Source of the DNA: Nonomuraea deserti
Lineage (GTDB): Bacteria; Actinomycetota; Actinomycetes; Streptosporangiales; Streptosporangiaceae
NCBI RefSeq assembly: GCF_004348685.1
Contig: NZ_SMKO01000009.1
Span: forward strand, 55,024-119,023
Direction of reading: 5' to 3'
DNA length: 64,000 nucleotides
This document shows, in pieces, positions 35,420 to 43,356 of this stretch (the stretch's first letter is position 1; each line of letters opens with the position of its first letter). The notes beneath the pieces were generated by a model that worked only from the letters and a program-made list of their open reading frames with translations, was not told where the DNA came from and searched no databases. The translations under genes were made by a program, and so were the position numbers.

Positions 35420-37342
35420 CTAGTGGCAGGAACGTTCGGCGGCGCTCGGCGGGACGTCGAGCGTGGGGTTCCGGTCGAAGAACCCGACCGGCTTGAGTAC
35501 GAACCCGCACGTGTCGACCGGCATGATCGGCCAGTCCTCCACGCGGGGGAAATGCGTCAGGCCGAACGTGTGCCACAGCACGATGTCCTGCCCGTCGATG
35601 TCGCGGTCGGCCCTGGTGTAGGCGGGCAGTCCCGCGCCGCCGGGATGCTGGTTGACCAGGTCCCCGGCGGGATAGCGCTCCGCTGGGTGGTAGCGGGTGA
35701 CCCACAGGTGCCGCGTGGCGAACTCCGCGCGGCGGCGGATCGAGGAGCCCTCGGCGGCGAGCAGCGTGGGCTTGCCCTCGGGGTGCAGGGCGTACCCGAC
35801 CGGGCGGCCCAGGCGGTTGCGCACCGAGGGGTTGACGACGTGCCAGGTGCGCTCGGCGGCCAGGTCGGCGTCGCGCCGGGCCGCGCTTTCCGTGCGCAGG
35901 CGGGTGACGGCCCTGCCGATGGCGTTGCCGTACGGGTTGCCGGGGCCCATCGGCCGGCGGGCCACCTCGACCTCCTCCACCGCGTTGGCCACGCCGTCCA
36001 CCGTCATGTCCAGCCGGGCGCTGAACAGGTGCTGGTGGTAGGGGGCCGCCAGCCCGGGCGCGACCTCCGACGCGTACGGGGCGGCCCGGTCGTCGTAGGC
36101 GGCGGTGAAGACGATGCCGGTGGCCTTCACCTCGAGCTCGATGGTGCCGTCGAGGTAGAGGTACCAGTAGAAGCCGTAGTCGTAGTTGCCCACGGTGACG
36201 AAGAACGAGATGACCAGGCGGCGCTGCCTGCGGGTCTCCCTGGATCCGTTGGCGGGGTCGGTGTGCTTCCACAGCACGCCGTAGTCCTCCTCGTGCATGC
36301 AGATGGCATTCGTGATCACCTTGGGCACGCAGGCGCCGTCCGTGACGACGGCGTCGAAGTACGTGATCTCGCCGAGGCAGTCGCAGCCGAGCTCCAGCGA
36401 GTTGGCCAGCTTGCCGAGCTGGTATTCGCCGGTGTCGAAGTAGTTCTGCCAGAACCGGACCGGGCTCGGGTCGCCGTACGGCACCAGCATCTCGGCCACC
36501 GAGGCCCGGTAGACGACGGGCCTGGTGCGGCCGCCGTCCTCGAAGCCGATCTGGTGCAGGGTGAGGCCCTCGCGCATGTCGTAGCCGAGCCGCAGGCTCC
36601 ACTTCTCCCAGGTGACGAGCGGGCCGTCCACGGTGAAGCTGGGGCCCTCCGGCTGGGTGATGCGGATCGGCTTCTGCGTGGTGCGGTGCGGCCCCCGGGT
36701 GTAGTCGCCGGGTTCGGCGGGGACGGGCTGCGGGCCGGTGTCGACGATCTCCACGACCTCGCCCTTGACCAGGTCGACGTACGCGACCAGGCCGTCCATC
36801 GGGTGCGCCCACGGCAGGCTCTGCGGTGTGGGCATCACGTGCGCCAGCACCCGCGCCACCCGGCGGCCCTCCTCCGCCGGCAGGCCGTAGTGGCCCGCGC
36901 TGAGCGCGGCCAGGTAGACGCCCGCCGGGTCGGTGATCCCGCGGCGCGCGAGCGCCTCGGCCCAGCCGGCGTCCTCCCCGAGCACCCGCCTGACCAGCGC
37001 GTGCTCCTCGTCCAGCATCGGCACCTGGCCGCTTTCGACCGGGTCGATCGGCGTGCGCGACTCGACCCGCGCGCCCGTCTCTCCGGCGCCGAGCGCCACG
37101 ATCACGTCGGCGGACGCCTCGGTGGCGAGGTCGATGAGGAGCACCCGGGCGCGGCGGCCGGAGGGCGTGCTCTCCCCGCCGGCCAGCACCTCGTCCTTCG
37201 AGGGCTCCTCCAGCCCGAGGTAGGCCACGCGCACCGACTCGGTCAGCAGGCCCTCCTCGAGCAGGACCCGCCTGACCTCGTCGATCTCCTGCGCGGAGAG
37301 GGGATCGAGAGGATGGGGACGCTTCCCGGTGGTCAGGTGCAA
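35420..37342 (-). CDS. Copper-containing (topaquinone) amine oxidase
   Basis: Starting at TTG 37342 behind GGGGCGGAG, the protein has 640 residues, the usual size of bacterial enzymes. It carries the cofactor motif NYDY in TVGNYDYGFYW (Tyr 387 becomes topaquinone), the catalytic Asp in YFDTGEYQLG, two copper His in YHQHLFSARLDM and the third in LTHFPRVEDWP. Copper amine oxidases oxidise primary amines, including phenylethylamine, tyramine and diamines, to aldehydes with release of ammonia and H2O2. No secretion signal is seen. Being only 14 bp from the importer gene it is the first gene of the run, controlled by the palindrome at 37361-37378. Confidence 0.9.
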   Translation of the reverse strand: MHLTTGKRPHPLDPLSAQEIDEVRRVLLEEGLLTESVRVAYLGLEEPSKDEVLAGGESTPSGRRARVLLIDLATEASADVIVALGAGETGARVESRTPIDPVESGQVPMLDEEHALVRRVLGEDAGWAEALARRGITDPAGVYLAALSAGHYGLPAEEGRRVARVLAHVMPTPQSLPWAHPMDGLVAYVDLVKGEVVEIVDTGPQPVPAEPGDYTRGPHRTTQKPIRITQPEGPSFTVDGPLVTWEKWSLRLGYDMREGLTLHQIGFEDGGRTRPVVYRASVAEMLVPYGDPSPVRFWQNYFDTGEYQLGKLANSLELGCDCLGEITYFDAVVTDGACVPKVITNAICMHEEDYGVLWKHTDPANGSRETRRQRRLVISFFVTVGNYDYGFYWYLYLDGTIELEVKATGIVFTAAYDDRAAPYASEVAPGLAAPYHQHLFSARLDMTVDGVANAVEEVEVARRPMGPGNPYGNAIGRAVTRLRTESAARRDADLAAERTWHVVNPSVRNRLGRPVGYALHPEGKPTLLAAEGSSIRRRAEFATRHLWVTRYHPAERYPAGDLVNQHPGGAGLPAYTRADRDIDGQDIVLWHTFGLTHFPRVEDWPIMPVDTCGFVLKPVGFFDRNPTLDVPPSAAERSCH

Positions 37343-37360
37343 CGCTCCGCCCCTTTCTGA

Positions 37361-37378
37361 TGCCGGAACGTTCCGGCA
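37361..37378. promoter_or_regulatory. 18-bp perfect palindrome, LacI-type operator for the amine oxidase operon
   Basis: TGCCGGAACGTTCCGGCA is a perfect palindrome with a central CG step, the classic shape of a LacI/GalR-family operator. It lies 19 bp upstream of the amine oxidase start and about 100 bp from the divergent LacI-family gene, so it probably controls the operon and perhaps the regulator. Confidence 0.7.
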
Positions 37379-37475
37379 AAGGTTTCGCGCCAACCTAATG
37401 CGGAGGGCGGGAACTAGACAAGACCCGGAGCCCAGGTGAAACGCATCGTTCACCGGGCGGGCTACGATGCGGGGC

Positions 37476-38450
37476 GTGCAGACAGACGAGCCGGTCACCA
37501 TCCTCACCGTCGCCAAGGAGGCGGGGGTGTCCAAGACCACGGCCTCCGACGCGCTGCGCGGCTCCGGGCGGGTGTCCGAGGCGACGCGCGCGGCGGTCGC
37601 CCAGGTCGCCGAGCGGCTGGGCTACGTGCCCAACGGCTCGGCCCGCCACCTGCGCAGGGCCAGCACCGGCACCATCGGCCTGCACGTGCCCGAGGTGCTC
37701 ACCCGCTCGTCCTACTACATGTCCTTCGTGTTCGGCGTGGTCGAACAGGCCGCGCGGCACGACTACGACGTCACGCTGATCACCTCGGGCCAGCGGCGCC
37801 CACGCCCGCCGCGGGTCGACGGGCTGGTGCTCGGCGACCCGCTCGGCGGCGACCCGGTGGTGGAGAGCCTGATGGCGACGGGCCTGCCGACGGTCTCCTG
37901 CGAGCGGTTCCCCGGCGACCGGCAGGCCGACGGCGTGGTGTGGTCCGAGCACGCCGGGATGCTCGCCCGGCTGCTGGGCCACCTGCGGTCGGCGGGGGCG
38001 GCACGGCCCGCGCTCATCGTGGCCGGCGACGAGAGCGACTGGGCGGCCAGCCTGCACCGCGGCTATCTCGGCTGGTGCGCGGAGCAGGGGGTGGCGCCGC
38101 TCGTCCGGCGGGTGTCCTTCGACGCGACGGGCGACGAGGTCCGCGCCGCCGCCCGCGACCTGCTCCGTTCGGAGCCGCTCGACGCCCTGGTGTGCGCGCC
38201 CGCGGGCGCGGCCACCGAGGTGGCGCCCCTGCTGCGCGAGGCCGGCGGCGACGTGCTGCTCGCCTCATGCGTCGACGGCGCCGCCACCCGGCTCGCCGAT
38301 CCGCCGATCACCGCGATCGACCTGCGGCCGCGCGAGGCCGGGGCGAGCTGCGCCGAGCTGCTGTTCGAGCTGCTGGCGGGGGCCGCGCAGGCGGGCACCG
38401 AACGGGTGCATCCGATAGAGCTGGCCGTACGCGCCTCGACCAGCCGGTGA
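37476..38450 (+). CDS. LacI-family transcriptional regulator
   Basis: Starting at GTG 37476 the protein has 324 residues. TACGAT at 37463-37468 is exactly seven bases upstream, pointing to a leaderless transcript; an ATG at 37467 is also in frame. The helix-turn-helix (ILTVAKEAGVSKTTASDALR, hinge helix GYVPNGSARHLRRA) is followed by a periplasmic-binding-protein-like effector domain (TIGLHVPEVLTRSSYYMSFV to the C-terminus). A loose inverted repeat GGTGAA-8 nt-TTCACC (37435-37454) may be an autoregulatory site. Its main target is probably the divergent amine oxidase operon. Confidence 0.87.
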   Translation: MQTDEPVTILTVAKEAGVSKTTASDALRGSGRVSEATRAAVAQVAERLGYVPNGSARHLRRASTGTIGLHVPEVLTRSSYYMSFVFGVVEQAARHDYDVTLITSGQRRPRPPRVDGLVLGDPLGGDPVVESLMATGLPTVSCERFPGDRQADGVVWSEHAGMLARLLGHLRSAGAARPALIVAGDESDWAASLHRGYLGWCAEQGVAPLVRRVSFDATGDEVRAAARDLLRSEPLDALVCAPAGAATEVAPLLREAGGDVLLASCVDGAATRLADPPITAIDLRPREAGASCAELLFELLAGAAQAGTERVHPIELAVRASTSR

Positions 38451-38476
38451 CGCGCCGGGCGCGGGCGCCCGGCGCG
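38451..38476. terminator. Hairpin terminator between lacI-type and LPMO genes
   Basis: CGCGCCGGGCG (38451-38461) pairs with CGCCCGGCGCG (38466-38476) over a 4-nt loop, directly after the LacI stop, in a convergent gap. Confidence 0.75.
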
Positions 38477-38485
38477 CGTGGCGGC

Positions 38486-39157
38486 TCAGCCGAAGGTGAC
38501 GTCGCTGCAGAAGTAGTACGTCTGGTCCATGTGCGAGGCCTTCCAGATCGTGTAGATCACGTGGCGGCCGGTGCGCGAGCCCTTGCTGATGCCGTTGATC
38601 ATGTACGTCTCGCCGGGCGCGTAACGCGGGGTCTCCCGGACGAGCTCCAGATGGTTCCAGCCCAACGGCGTGGTGGTGGCGTTGTACCCCTGGCGGGTGA
38701 TGTAGACCCTGATGTAGTCGGCGCCGTGGCGGGCCTGGTCGTTCAGCCGGATGTCGAACGTGCCGCCGAGGTTGGCCATGGTCCACGGCCCCGGGGTGTC
38801 CATCGAGCGGTAGCGGCCGTCCTGCGTCCGGCCGGCGCTGCAGAGCTGGCCGTTGGGGATCGCGGCCTGGTGGTTGCCGCCGACGTTGTCGCGGTAGAGC
38901 CCGTTCCAGTTCCACATGGCGTTCGTGTTGTCCTGCCAGGCCTGCCAGCACATCGGGTCCTGCTGCTGCATGGCGGGGTTCTGGAAGTCGCTGCCCCAGC
39001 GCAGCCAGCAGCCGTAGTTGCGCGACGCCGGGTCGACGACCGAGCCGTGCGCCGAGGCCGTACCGGTCATGGGGCCGTACAGTGCGATGGCGCAGATCGT
39101 CACCACGGACAGCAGCAGCGCCATGGCGCGCCGCAGGTGGGGTCGGACTCGGGGCAT
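38486..39157 (-). CDS. Secreted AA10 lytic polysaccharide monooxygenase
   Basis: The 223-residue protein starts at ATG 39157 with GGAG six bases upstream. A signal peptide ends at ASA-H, exposing the copper ligand His 37 (HGSVVDPASRNYGCW); the second histidine-brace residue is His 144 in QARHGADYIRV. RHVIYTIWKASHMDQTYYFC near the end is typical of chitin/cellulose-active AA10 enzymes. No carbohydrate-binding module is attached. LPMOs cleave crystalline chitin or cellulose oxidatively. A CebR/CelR-type box upstream argues for cellulose-linked control, though the catalytic domain type is common in chitin-active enzymes. Confidence 0.9.
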   Translation of the reverse strand: MPRVRPHLRRAMALLLSVVTICAIALYGPMTGTASAHGSVVDPASRNYGCWLRWGSDFQNPAMQQQDPMCWQAWQDNTNAMWNWNGLYRDNVGGNHQAAIPNGQLCSAGRTQDGRYRSMDTPGPWTMANLGGTFDIRLNDQARHGADYIRVYITRQGYNATTTPLGWNHLELVRETPRYAPGETYMINGISKGSRTGRHVIYTIWKASHMDQTYYFCSDVTFG

Positions 39158-39193
39158 GGCGGTCTCCGTGTTCCGGTCGGGGGGTCCGGTGGT

Positions 39194-39207
39194 TGGGAGC
39201 GCTCCCG
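39194..39207. promoter_or_regulatory. CebR/CelR-type operator upstream of the LPMO gene
   Basis: TGGGAGCGCTCCCG matches the known CebR/CelR palindrome TGGGAGCGCTCCCA in 13 of 14 positions. It lies 37 bp before the LPMO start. In Streptomyces and Thermobifida this box binds a cellobiose-responsive LacI-family repressor that controls cellulase genes. Confidence 0.75.
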
Positions 39208-39289
39208 CCGGGACGGTATCTGACCGGGGAAGGTCATACAAATAACGGGAGATGTCAGCTTCGCGCTTTTTCCGAGGGCTTGCCGGGGT

Positions 39290-39319
39290 GAGCTGTGGAA
39301 AGGGCTTTCCTAGCAGCTC
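39290..39319. other. Stable hairpin in the divergent LPMO/Uma2 region
   Basis: GAGCTG (39290-39295) and GGAAAG (39297-39302) pair with CTTTCC (39305-39310) and CAGCTC (39314-39319), giving a 12-bp interrupted stem. Because both neighbouring genes point away from it, it is not their terminator; it could be an operator or part of an untranslated leader or small RNA. Confidence 0.4.
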
Positions 39320-39449
39320 AGGCCCGGGATGAAAGTTTCAGTACCGCGGGAGAAGACAGGCCACTCACAGAGTGGTTTTTCGTGACCGTGAGTAATGGGA
39401 ATCGGGGAAGTAGCATGTGGACGAGGGCGAGACTCCCGATACTGAGTGG

Positions 39450-40070
39450 GTGACCGCAATGGCGACGATCGAACCGAAGAGCGAATCGGCCGCGGACGAG
39501 CCGACGACTGGGCGCACGGTTCTCCCCGGTGCGCCGCCGTTCACTGCCGATGACCTGCTCAAGTTTCCCGACGACGGGAACCGTTACGAGCTCTGCAATG
39601 GGAGCCTACTGGTGAGCCCTGCCCCCACAAAGCTGCACCAACTCGTCCTTTATCAACTGCAGCGCATCCTCGACGAAGCCGCGCCACCAGAGCTGGTGCT
39701 TTTGTCGGCCGTCAATCTGAGGGTCAGTGACCAGGACCTCTACATCCCCGACTTCGTAGTCGCGACCGAGGAGTCGTTGCACACCGACGAGCTCATGTTC
39801 TCTCCCGACGAGCTTCTGCTGGCAGTGGAGGTGGGCAGTCCGAGCACCAGCATGCGCGACGAGGGTCTCAAGACCCTCGCCTATGCGAAGGCGGGCATCC
39901 CCGGTTACTGGCGCATCGAGCTCGCAGAAGAGCCGACGCTCTACGCCTACGAACTCACCGGCGACAAGTACGATCCGCCGGCCGCCTACAAGGCGGGCAG
40001 CGTCGCGCACCTGACGACGCCGTTCCCGGTCGGCTTCGATCCCGCCGAGCTCATCCGCGGGCGGCGCTGA
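39450..40070 (+). CDS. Uma2-family (DUF820) PD-(D/E)XK nuclease-like protein
   Basis: The protein has 206 residues from GTG 39450, six bases after a GATACT hexamer; GTG 39417 and ATG 39459 are alternatives. It shows the Uma2 pattern: FTADDLLKFPDDGNRYELCN, LYIPDFVVA with the Asp, LLAVEVGSPSTSMRDEGLK supplying E-x-E and the downstream Lys, and AYAKAGIPGYWRIEL. Uma2 proteins are very abundant in actinomycetes and are putative restriction-like endonucleases of unknown role. Its codon use and base composition look less GC-biased than its neighbours, suggesting acquisition. No methylase or partner is adjacent. Confidence 0.83.
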   Translation: MTAMATIEPKSESAADEPTTGRTVLPGAPPFTADDLLKFPDDGNRYELCNGSLLVSPAPTKLHQLVLYQLQRILDEAAPPELVLLSAVNLRVSDQDLYIPDFVVATEESLHTDELMFSPDELLLAVEVGSPSTSMRDEGLKTLAYAKAGIPGYWRIELAEEPTLYAYELTGDKYDPPAAYKAGSVAHLTTPFPVGFDPAELIRGRR

Positions 40071-40103
40071 GGCGCTTGACCTGGTCCTCGGCCCTGCCGG
40101 CCC

Positions 40104-40118
40104 CCTCCTGCCAGGAGG
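40104..40118. terminator. Hairpin between convergent Uma2 and response-regulator genes
   Basis: CCTCCTG (40104-40110) pairs with CAGGAGG (40112-40118), and longer imperfect arms (GGTCCTCGG with CCGAGG and flanks) surround it. It fits a bidirectional terminator. Confidence 0.55.
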
Positions 40119-40133
40119 ACCGAGGCCAGGCGC

Positions 40134-40817
40134 TCACCCCCGATCGGGCGGCGTGCGAGCCGCCAGCGACGTGTAGACGGTCACCTCGTCGGGCTGGAGC
40201 AGCCCGTCCTGGATGGCGCAGATGAGCAGCTTCTCCTTGGTGGGCGCGGGCCGGCCGGCCGCCGCGTACTTGACCCTGGCCCGGTCGATGTACTGCCGCA
40301 CGGTCCGTTCCTTGATCCCCATCCGCGCCGCCACCGAGGCCTTCGACATCGACTGGAACCAGAACAGCAGCGCCGCCCGCTCCTTGTCGGACAACTGCGG
40401 CCGGTGCGGCCCCTCGTCCGTGGCGATGGCCTGAGCCATCGGCGGTGTCATGCTCGGCCGGTCGGCGGCCACCTCCAGGATCGTCTCCAGACACGAGTCA
40501 CGGGTCGCCCGCCCCTTGCCGATGAAGGCCGAGGCGCCGGCGTCGAGCACCGCGCGCACCGTCTCGGGCTCCTCGTGCTCGGAGAAGACGATGACCCGCT
40601 GCCCGCCCGCGCACAACTCGGCGACCCGGTCGATGACCATGGTGCCGTTGAGGTTGAGGTCGAGCAGCAGCACGTCGGCGGGCGTGCCGCGGACCGACTC
40701 GATGGTGGGTCCCTGCGCGACCAGCTCCACCTGGCTGTGCGTCCCGAACCACGAGCGCACGCCGTCCACCACGACCTGGTGGTCCTCCACCAGCGCCACC
40801 GTCACGGGCCCTGTCAC
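40134..40817 (-). CDS. NarL-type response regulator of a three-gene sensor cassette
   Basis: I prefer GTG 40817, which overlaps the preceding stop (GTGA), giving 227 residues; ATG 40844 would extend it into the neighbour. The receiver domain has ALVEDHQVVVDGV, the phosphoacceptor in VLLLDLNLNGTMV and a Lys in FIGKGRATRD. The C-terminal HTH (RPQLSDKERAALLFWFQSMS, ASVAARMGIKERTVRQYIDRARVKY) is LuxR-like but divergent, with an ERTVRQYI recognition helix closer to RNA-polymerase region 4-like versions. It acts with the two upstream sensor genes. Confidence 0.83.
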   Translation of the reverse strand: MTGPVTVALVEDHQVVVDGVRSWFGTHSQVELVAQGPTIESVRGTPADVLLLDLNLNGTMVIDRVAELCAGGQRVIVFSEHEEPETVRAVLDAGASAFIGKGRATRDSCLETILEVAADRPSMTPPMAQAIATDEGPHRPQLSDKERAALLFWFQSMSKASVAARMGIKERTVRQYIDRARVKYAAAGRPAPTKEKLLICAIQDGLLQPDEVTVYTSLAARTPPDRG

Positions 40818-41932
40818 GGGCCCTGCCAGATGCTGTTGACCCATACCTCCCCTCCCTGCCGCTGGTAGGTGACGACGACCCCGCTGGGCTCCCGCACCGG
40901 ATCGGGGCTGACCGGCAGGTCGTCGTTGTCGGCGACGACCGCCACGCTCACCATGGCCGACATCGCGGACACGGTCACCCTGGCCCTCGTCCTGGCCCCG
41001 TCCAGGGCCGCGACGGGTGCTCTGAGGAGGTCCTCGCGCACGCCGTCAGGCAGCGCGGGCAGGCGCTCGCCGAACGGCGGCGCCGTCACCAGGACCTGCC
41101 GCCGCTCGGCCGCGTCGATGTGCTCGCGCAGCGCGGACACCAGCTCGTCCGGCACCTCCTCGCGCTCCGTGATGAGCCGCCGCAGCCGCATGGCGCCGGC
41201 CGTGCAGTCGCCGCGCACCCGGGAATCGCCGGGGTCGGCGCCGTCGGCGAGCTGCTTGAGCATCGACTCCGCCACCTCGCGGATCGCTTCGTAGCGGCGG
41301 AGCCGGTCGGCGTGGATGCGCTGGGCGGACTCGCGCCAGGCGTCGTCGGCGGCCAGCCGGCGGGCCAGCAGCGCGGCGTCCTCGGCGCGCACGCGCAGGG
41401 TGTGGCAGCCCACCATGTAGCCGAGTTGGAGCGTGACGCTGCCGACGATGACCATCAGGTATTTGGCGAGGGAGACGCGGTCGACGGTGCCCGTGGCAAT
41501 CATCGCCACCAGCATGATGCCGGCGTTGGCCGACAGGAACGCGATGGCCTCGGCCCGCCAGCGCGGCCGGTTCCACAGCAGCATGACGCCGAGCCAGCCC
41601 ACCGACCCCCATCCCCAGTCGATGGGGCCGATCAGGTCCTGCGGCCGGCAGGACACGATCACCGCGACGTCCAGGACGAGCACGGCGACGGCCAGCTCGC
41701 GGGCCTTGGCCGGGCCGGCGAACGTGCGTAACAACGACAGCGCGGCGACGGCGCCGATCGCGGTGTAGGCGACCCAGGCCGCGGCCGCGAGCAGGGGCCA
41801 GCGGAAGGACTCCCAGCCGGTGACGGTGACGGTGAGGTCGTAGCCCGTGTGCCAGACCGTGGCGATCACGACGGCGCCGATCGCGGTGTAGAGCGTGTAG
41901 CGGTGCGCCACCTCCTCGATGTCGCCGGTCAT
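40814..41932 (-). CDS. Membrane sensor-kinase-like protein lacking a recognisable ATPase domain
   Basis: The 372-residue protein starts at ATG 41932 (ATGA overlap with the kinase stop). Six hydrophobic segments occupy about residues 15-170, followed by a long helical region (LRVRAEDAALLARRLAADDA, LRRYEAIREVAESMLKQLADG) like a kinase dimerisation domain. The remaining 100 residues lack the N box (NxxxN) and the DxGxG motif needed to bind ATP. It is thus a kinase-like protein that is probably catalytically dead and may work as a partner of the intact kinase encoded upstream. Confidence 0.65.
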   Translation of the reverse strand: MTGDIEEVAHRYTLYTAIGAVVIATVWHTGYDLTVTVTGWESFRWPLLAAAAWVAYTAIGAVAALSLLRTFAGPAKARELAVAVLVLDVAVIVSCRPQDLIGPIDWGWGSVGWLGVMLLWNRPRWRAEAIAFLSANAGIMLVAMIATGTVDRVSLAKYLMVIVGSVTLQLGYMVGCHTLRVRAEDAALLARRLAADDAWRESAQRIHADRLRRYEAIREVAESMLKQLADGADPGDSRVRGDCTAGAMRLRRLITEREEVPDELVSALREHIDAAERRQVLVTAPPFGERLPALPDGVREDLLRAPVAALDGARTRARVTVSAMSAMVSVAVVADNDDLPVSPDPVREPSGVVVTYQRQGGEVWVNSIWQGP

Positions 41933-43083
41933 GGCCGCCACCACAGGCTCACCCGGGTGCCGCCGGTCCCCGAGCGGATGTCGGCGCCGGCGTTCGGCAG
42001 GGAGCGCATCGTGCCGAGGATCGAGCCGCGCACGCCGAACCGGTCGGGCGGCACCCGTTCGACGTCGAAGCCGGCGCCCGCGTCGGCGACCTCCACCCTG
42101 ATCTCGCCGTCACGGCTGCTGGAGACCAGCTCGGCCTCGCGCACGCCGGCGTGCCGGGCGATGTTCGCCAGCGCCTCGTTGACGGCGCGGGCGAACCGCT
42201 CGGCCACATCTCCCGGCACCGTCTCCGGCGTCAGGCTCCTGCGTACCTCCAGGCTCGTGGCCCGGCCGGCCACCTCGTCGAGCAGGGCGTCGAGGGCGAT
42301 GGCCGCGGTGCCCGCGTGCGGCCTGTCGCGCAGCCGTTCCAGCGCCGCCAGGTCGGTCACGGCCTGGCGGCGCAGCGTCTCCGACGGCCGGTCGTAGGTG
42401 CCCAGGCCGACCATGGTCAGCGTGTGCAGCGACGTCTCGTGGACGCTGCCGACCTGGCGCAGCTCGTCCTCGCGGCGCAGCCGCTCGACCATGAGCGTGA
42501 CCTCGGCGCGCGCGCTGCCGCGCAGGAAGGCGTCGGCCGAGGCGGCGGAGCGGCGCAGCAGCGTCATCAGCAGCGCGATGGCCAGGATCTGCATGAGGTG
42601 GATCGCCAGCGTGCTCACGACGTCCTGATGCGGCGCCGCGAACCGGGCCCCCACCAGGTACGCCGCCGCCACGGCCAGCCCGGCGGGCACCGCGATCGCA
42701 GGCCGCCAGGCGACGCCGGCGACGACCACGCTCATGGTGACCAGCCCGGAGATCCAGCTGGCGTTAGCGGCGAGCGCGTCCACCGCCACGAGGTGGCGCT
42801 GCGCGAGGCAGAACATGACGGTGACGGCCACATCACCGGCCGCCAGCCAGGACGGCAGCGGGTTCCTGCGCCAGGCCACCCGCAGGAAGAGAACGGTCCA
42901 GAGCAGGTGGATCGCCAGCGCGGGCGCCAGCCACGCCACCGAGACGGGCGGCACGGCGCCGAGGACAGCCGCGACGACCGCCACCAGGCCGATCACGGCC
43001 CGGGAACCGGCCCCGATGCGCGCGGCGGCCTGCTCCAGTTGCCTGGCCGCCGAGTCGTACCTCGTGGAACCGCGGTGAGACAT
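41929..43083 (-). CDS. Membrane sensor histidine kinase
   Basis: The 384-residue protein has an N-terminal membrane domain of about six helices (residues 25-185), a coiled segment (ARAEVTLMVERLRREDELRQ) and a phosphotransfer-like helix with SVHETSLHTLTMVG, where His about 225 is the candidate phosphosite. The C-terminal ATPase domain has the N box NEALANIARHAG and the G1 box EVADAGAGFDVE. It is of the NarX-like, short type. It starts the cassette kinase, kinase-like, regulator, all coupled by four-base overlaps. Confidence 0.82.
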   Translation of the reverse strand: MSHRGSTRYDSAARQLEQAAARIGAGSRAVIGLVAVVAAVLGAVPPVSVAWLAPALAIHLLWTVLFLRVAWRRNPLPSWLAAGDVAVTVMFCLAQRHLVAVDALAANASWISGLVTMSVVVAGVAWRPAIAVPAGLAVAAAYLVGARFAAPHQDVVSTLAIHLMQILAIALLMTLLRRSAASADAFLRGSARAEVTLMVERLRREDELRQVGSVHETSLHTLTMVGLGTYDRPSETLRRQAVTDLAALERLRDRPHAGTAAIALDALLDEVAGRATSLEVRRSLTPETVPGDVAERFARAVNEALANIARHAGVREAELVSSSRDGEIRVEVADAGAGFDVERVPPDRFGVRGSILGTMRSLPNAGADIRSGTGGTRVSLWWRP

Positions 43084-43230
43084 GCGCCGCCCGCTCGCAG
43101 TGAGAGCACAAGACGAGTCTCAGATTAACGCACGCCTCAGGGGTGGGCGGGAAGATCGCACCAGCCGCGGCAGCGGATGGGGAGATGGGTCGCATGGTCG
43201 TTTCCTCGGGCCGGCTCTGCTGCGGTCGAT

Positions 43231-43278
43231 CACCGTCCACCCCCGACCCTGATCCACCGTCCACCCACGACCCTGATC
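43231..43278. repeat. 24-bp tandem duplication
   Basis: Two consecutive 24-mers beginning CACCGTCCACCC differ at one base only (43231-43254 and 43255-43278). Confidence 0.8.
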
Positions 43279-43298
43279 CGCCGCTCCCCCTGCGGCAT

Positions 43299-43342
43299 GA
43301 CGGCTGATCGGCCGTCATCCCCACGACGGCCGAACAGCCGTC
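43299..43342. promoter_or_regulatory. Two identical inverted repeats, operator candidates
   Basis: GACGGC-6 nt-GCCGTC occurs at 43299-43316 and again at 43325-43342, with different spacers and 26 bp between starts. Repeated symmetric sites at fixed spacing suggest cooperative binding of a dimeric regulator upstream of the PP2C-like gene. Confidence 0.5.
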
Positions 43343-43356
43343 AGTCGTGTCTCCTT

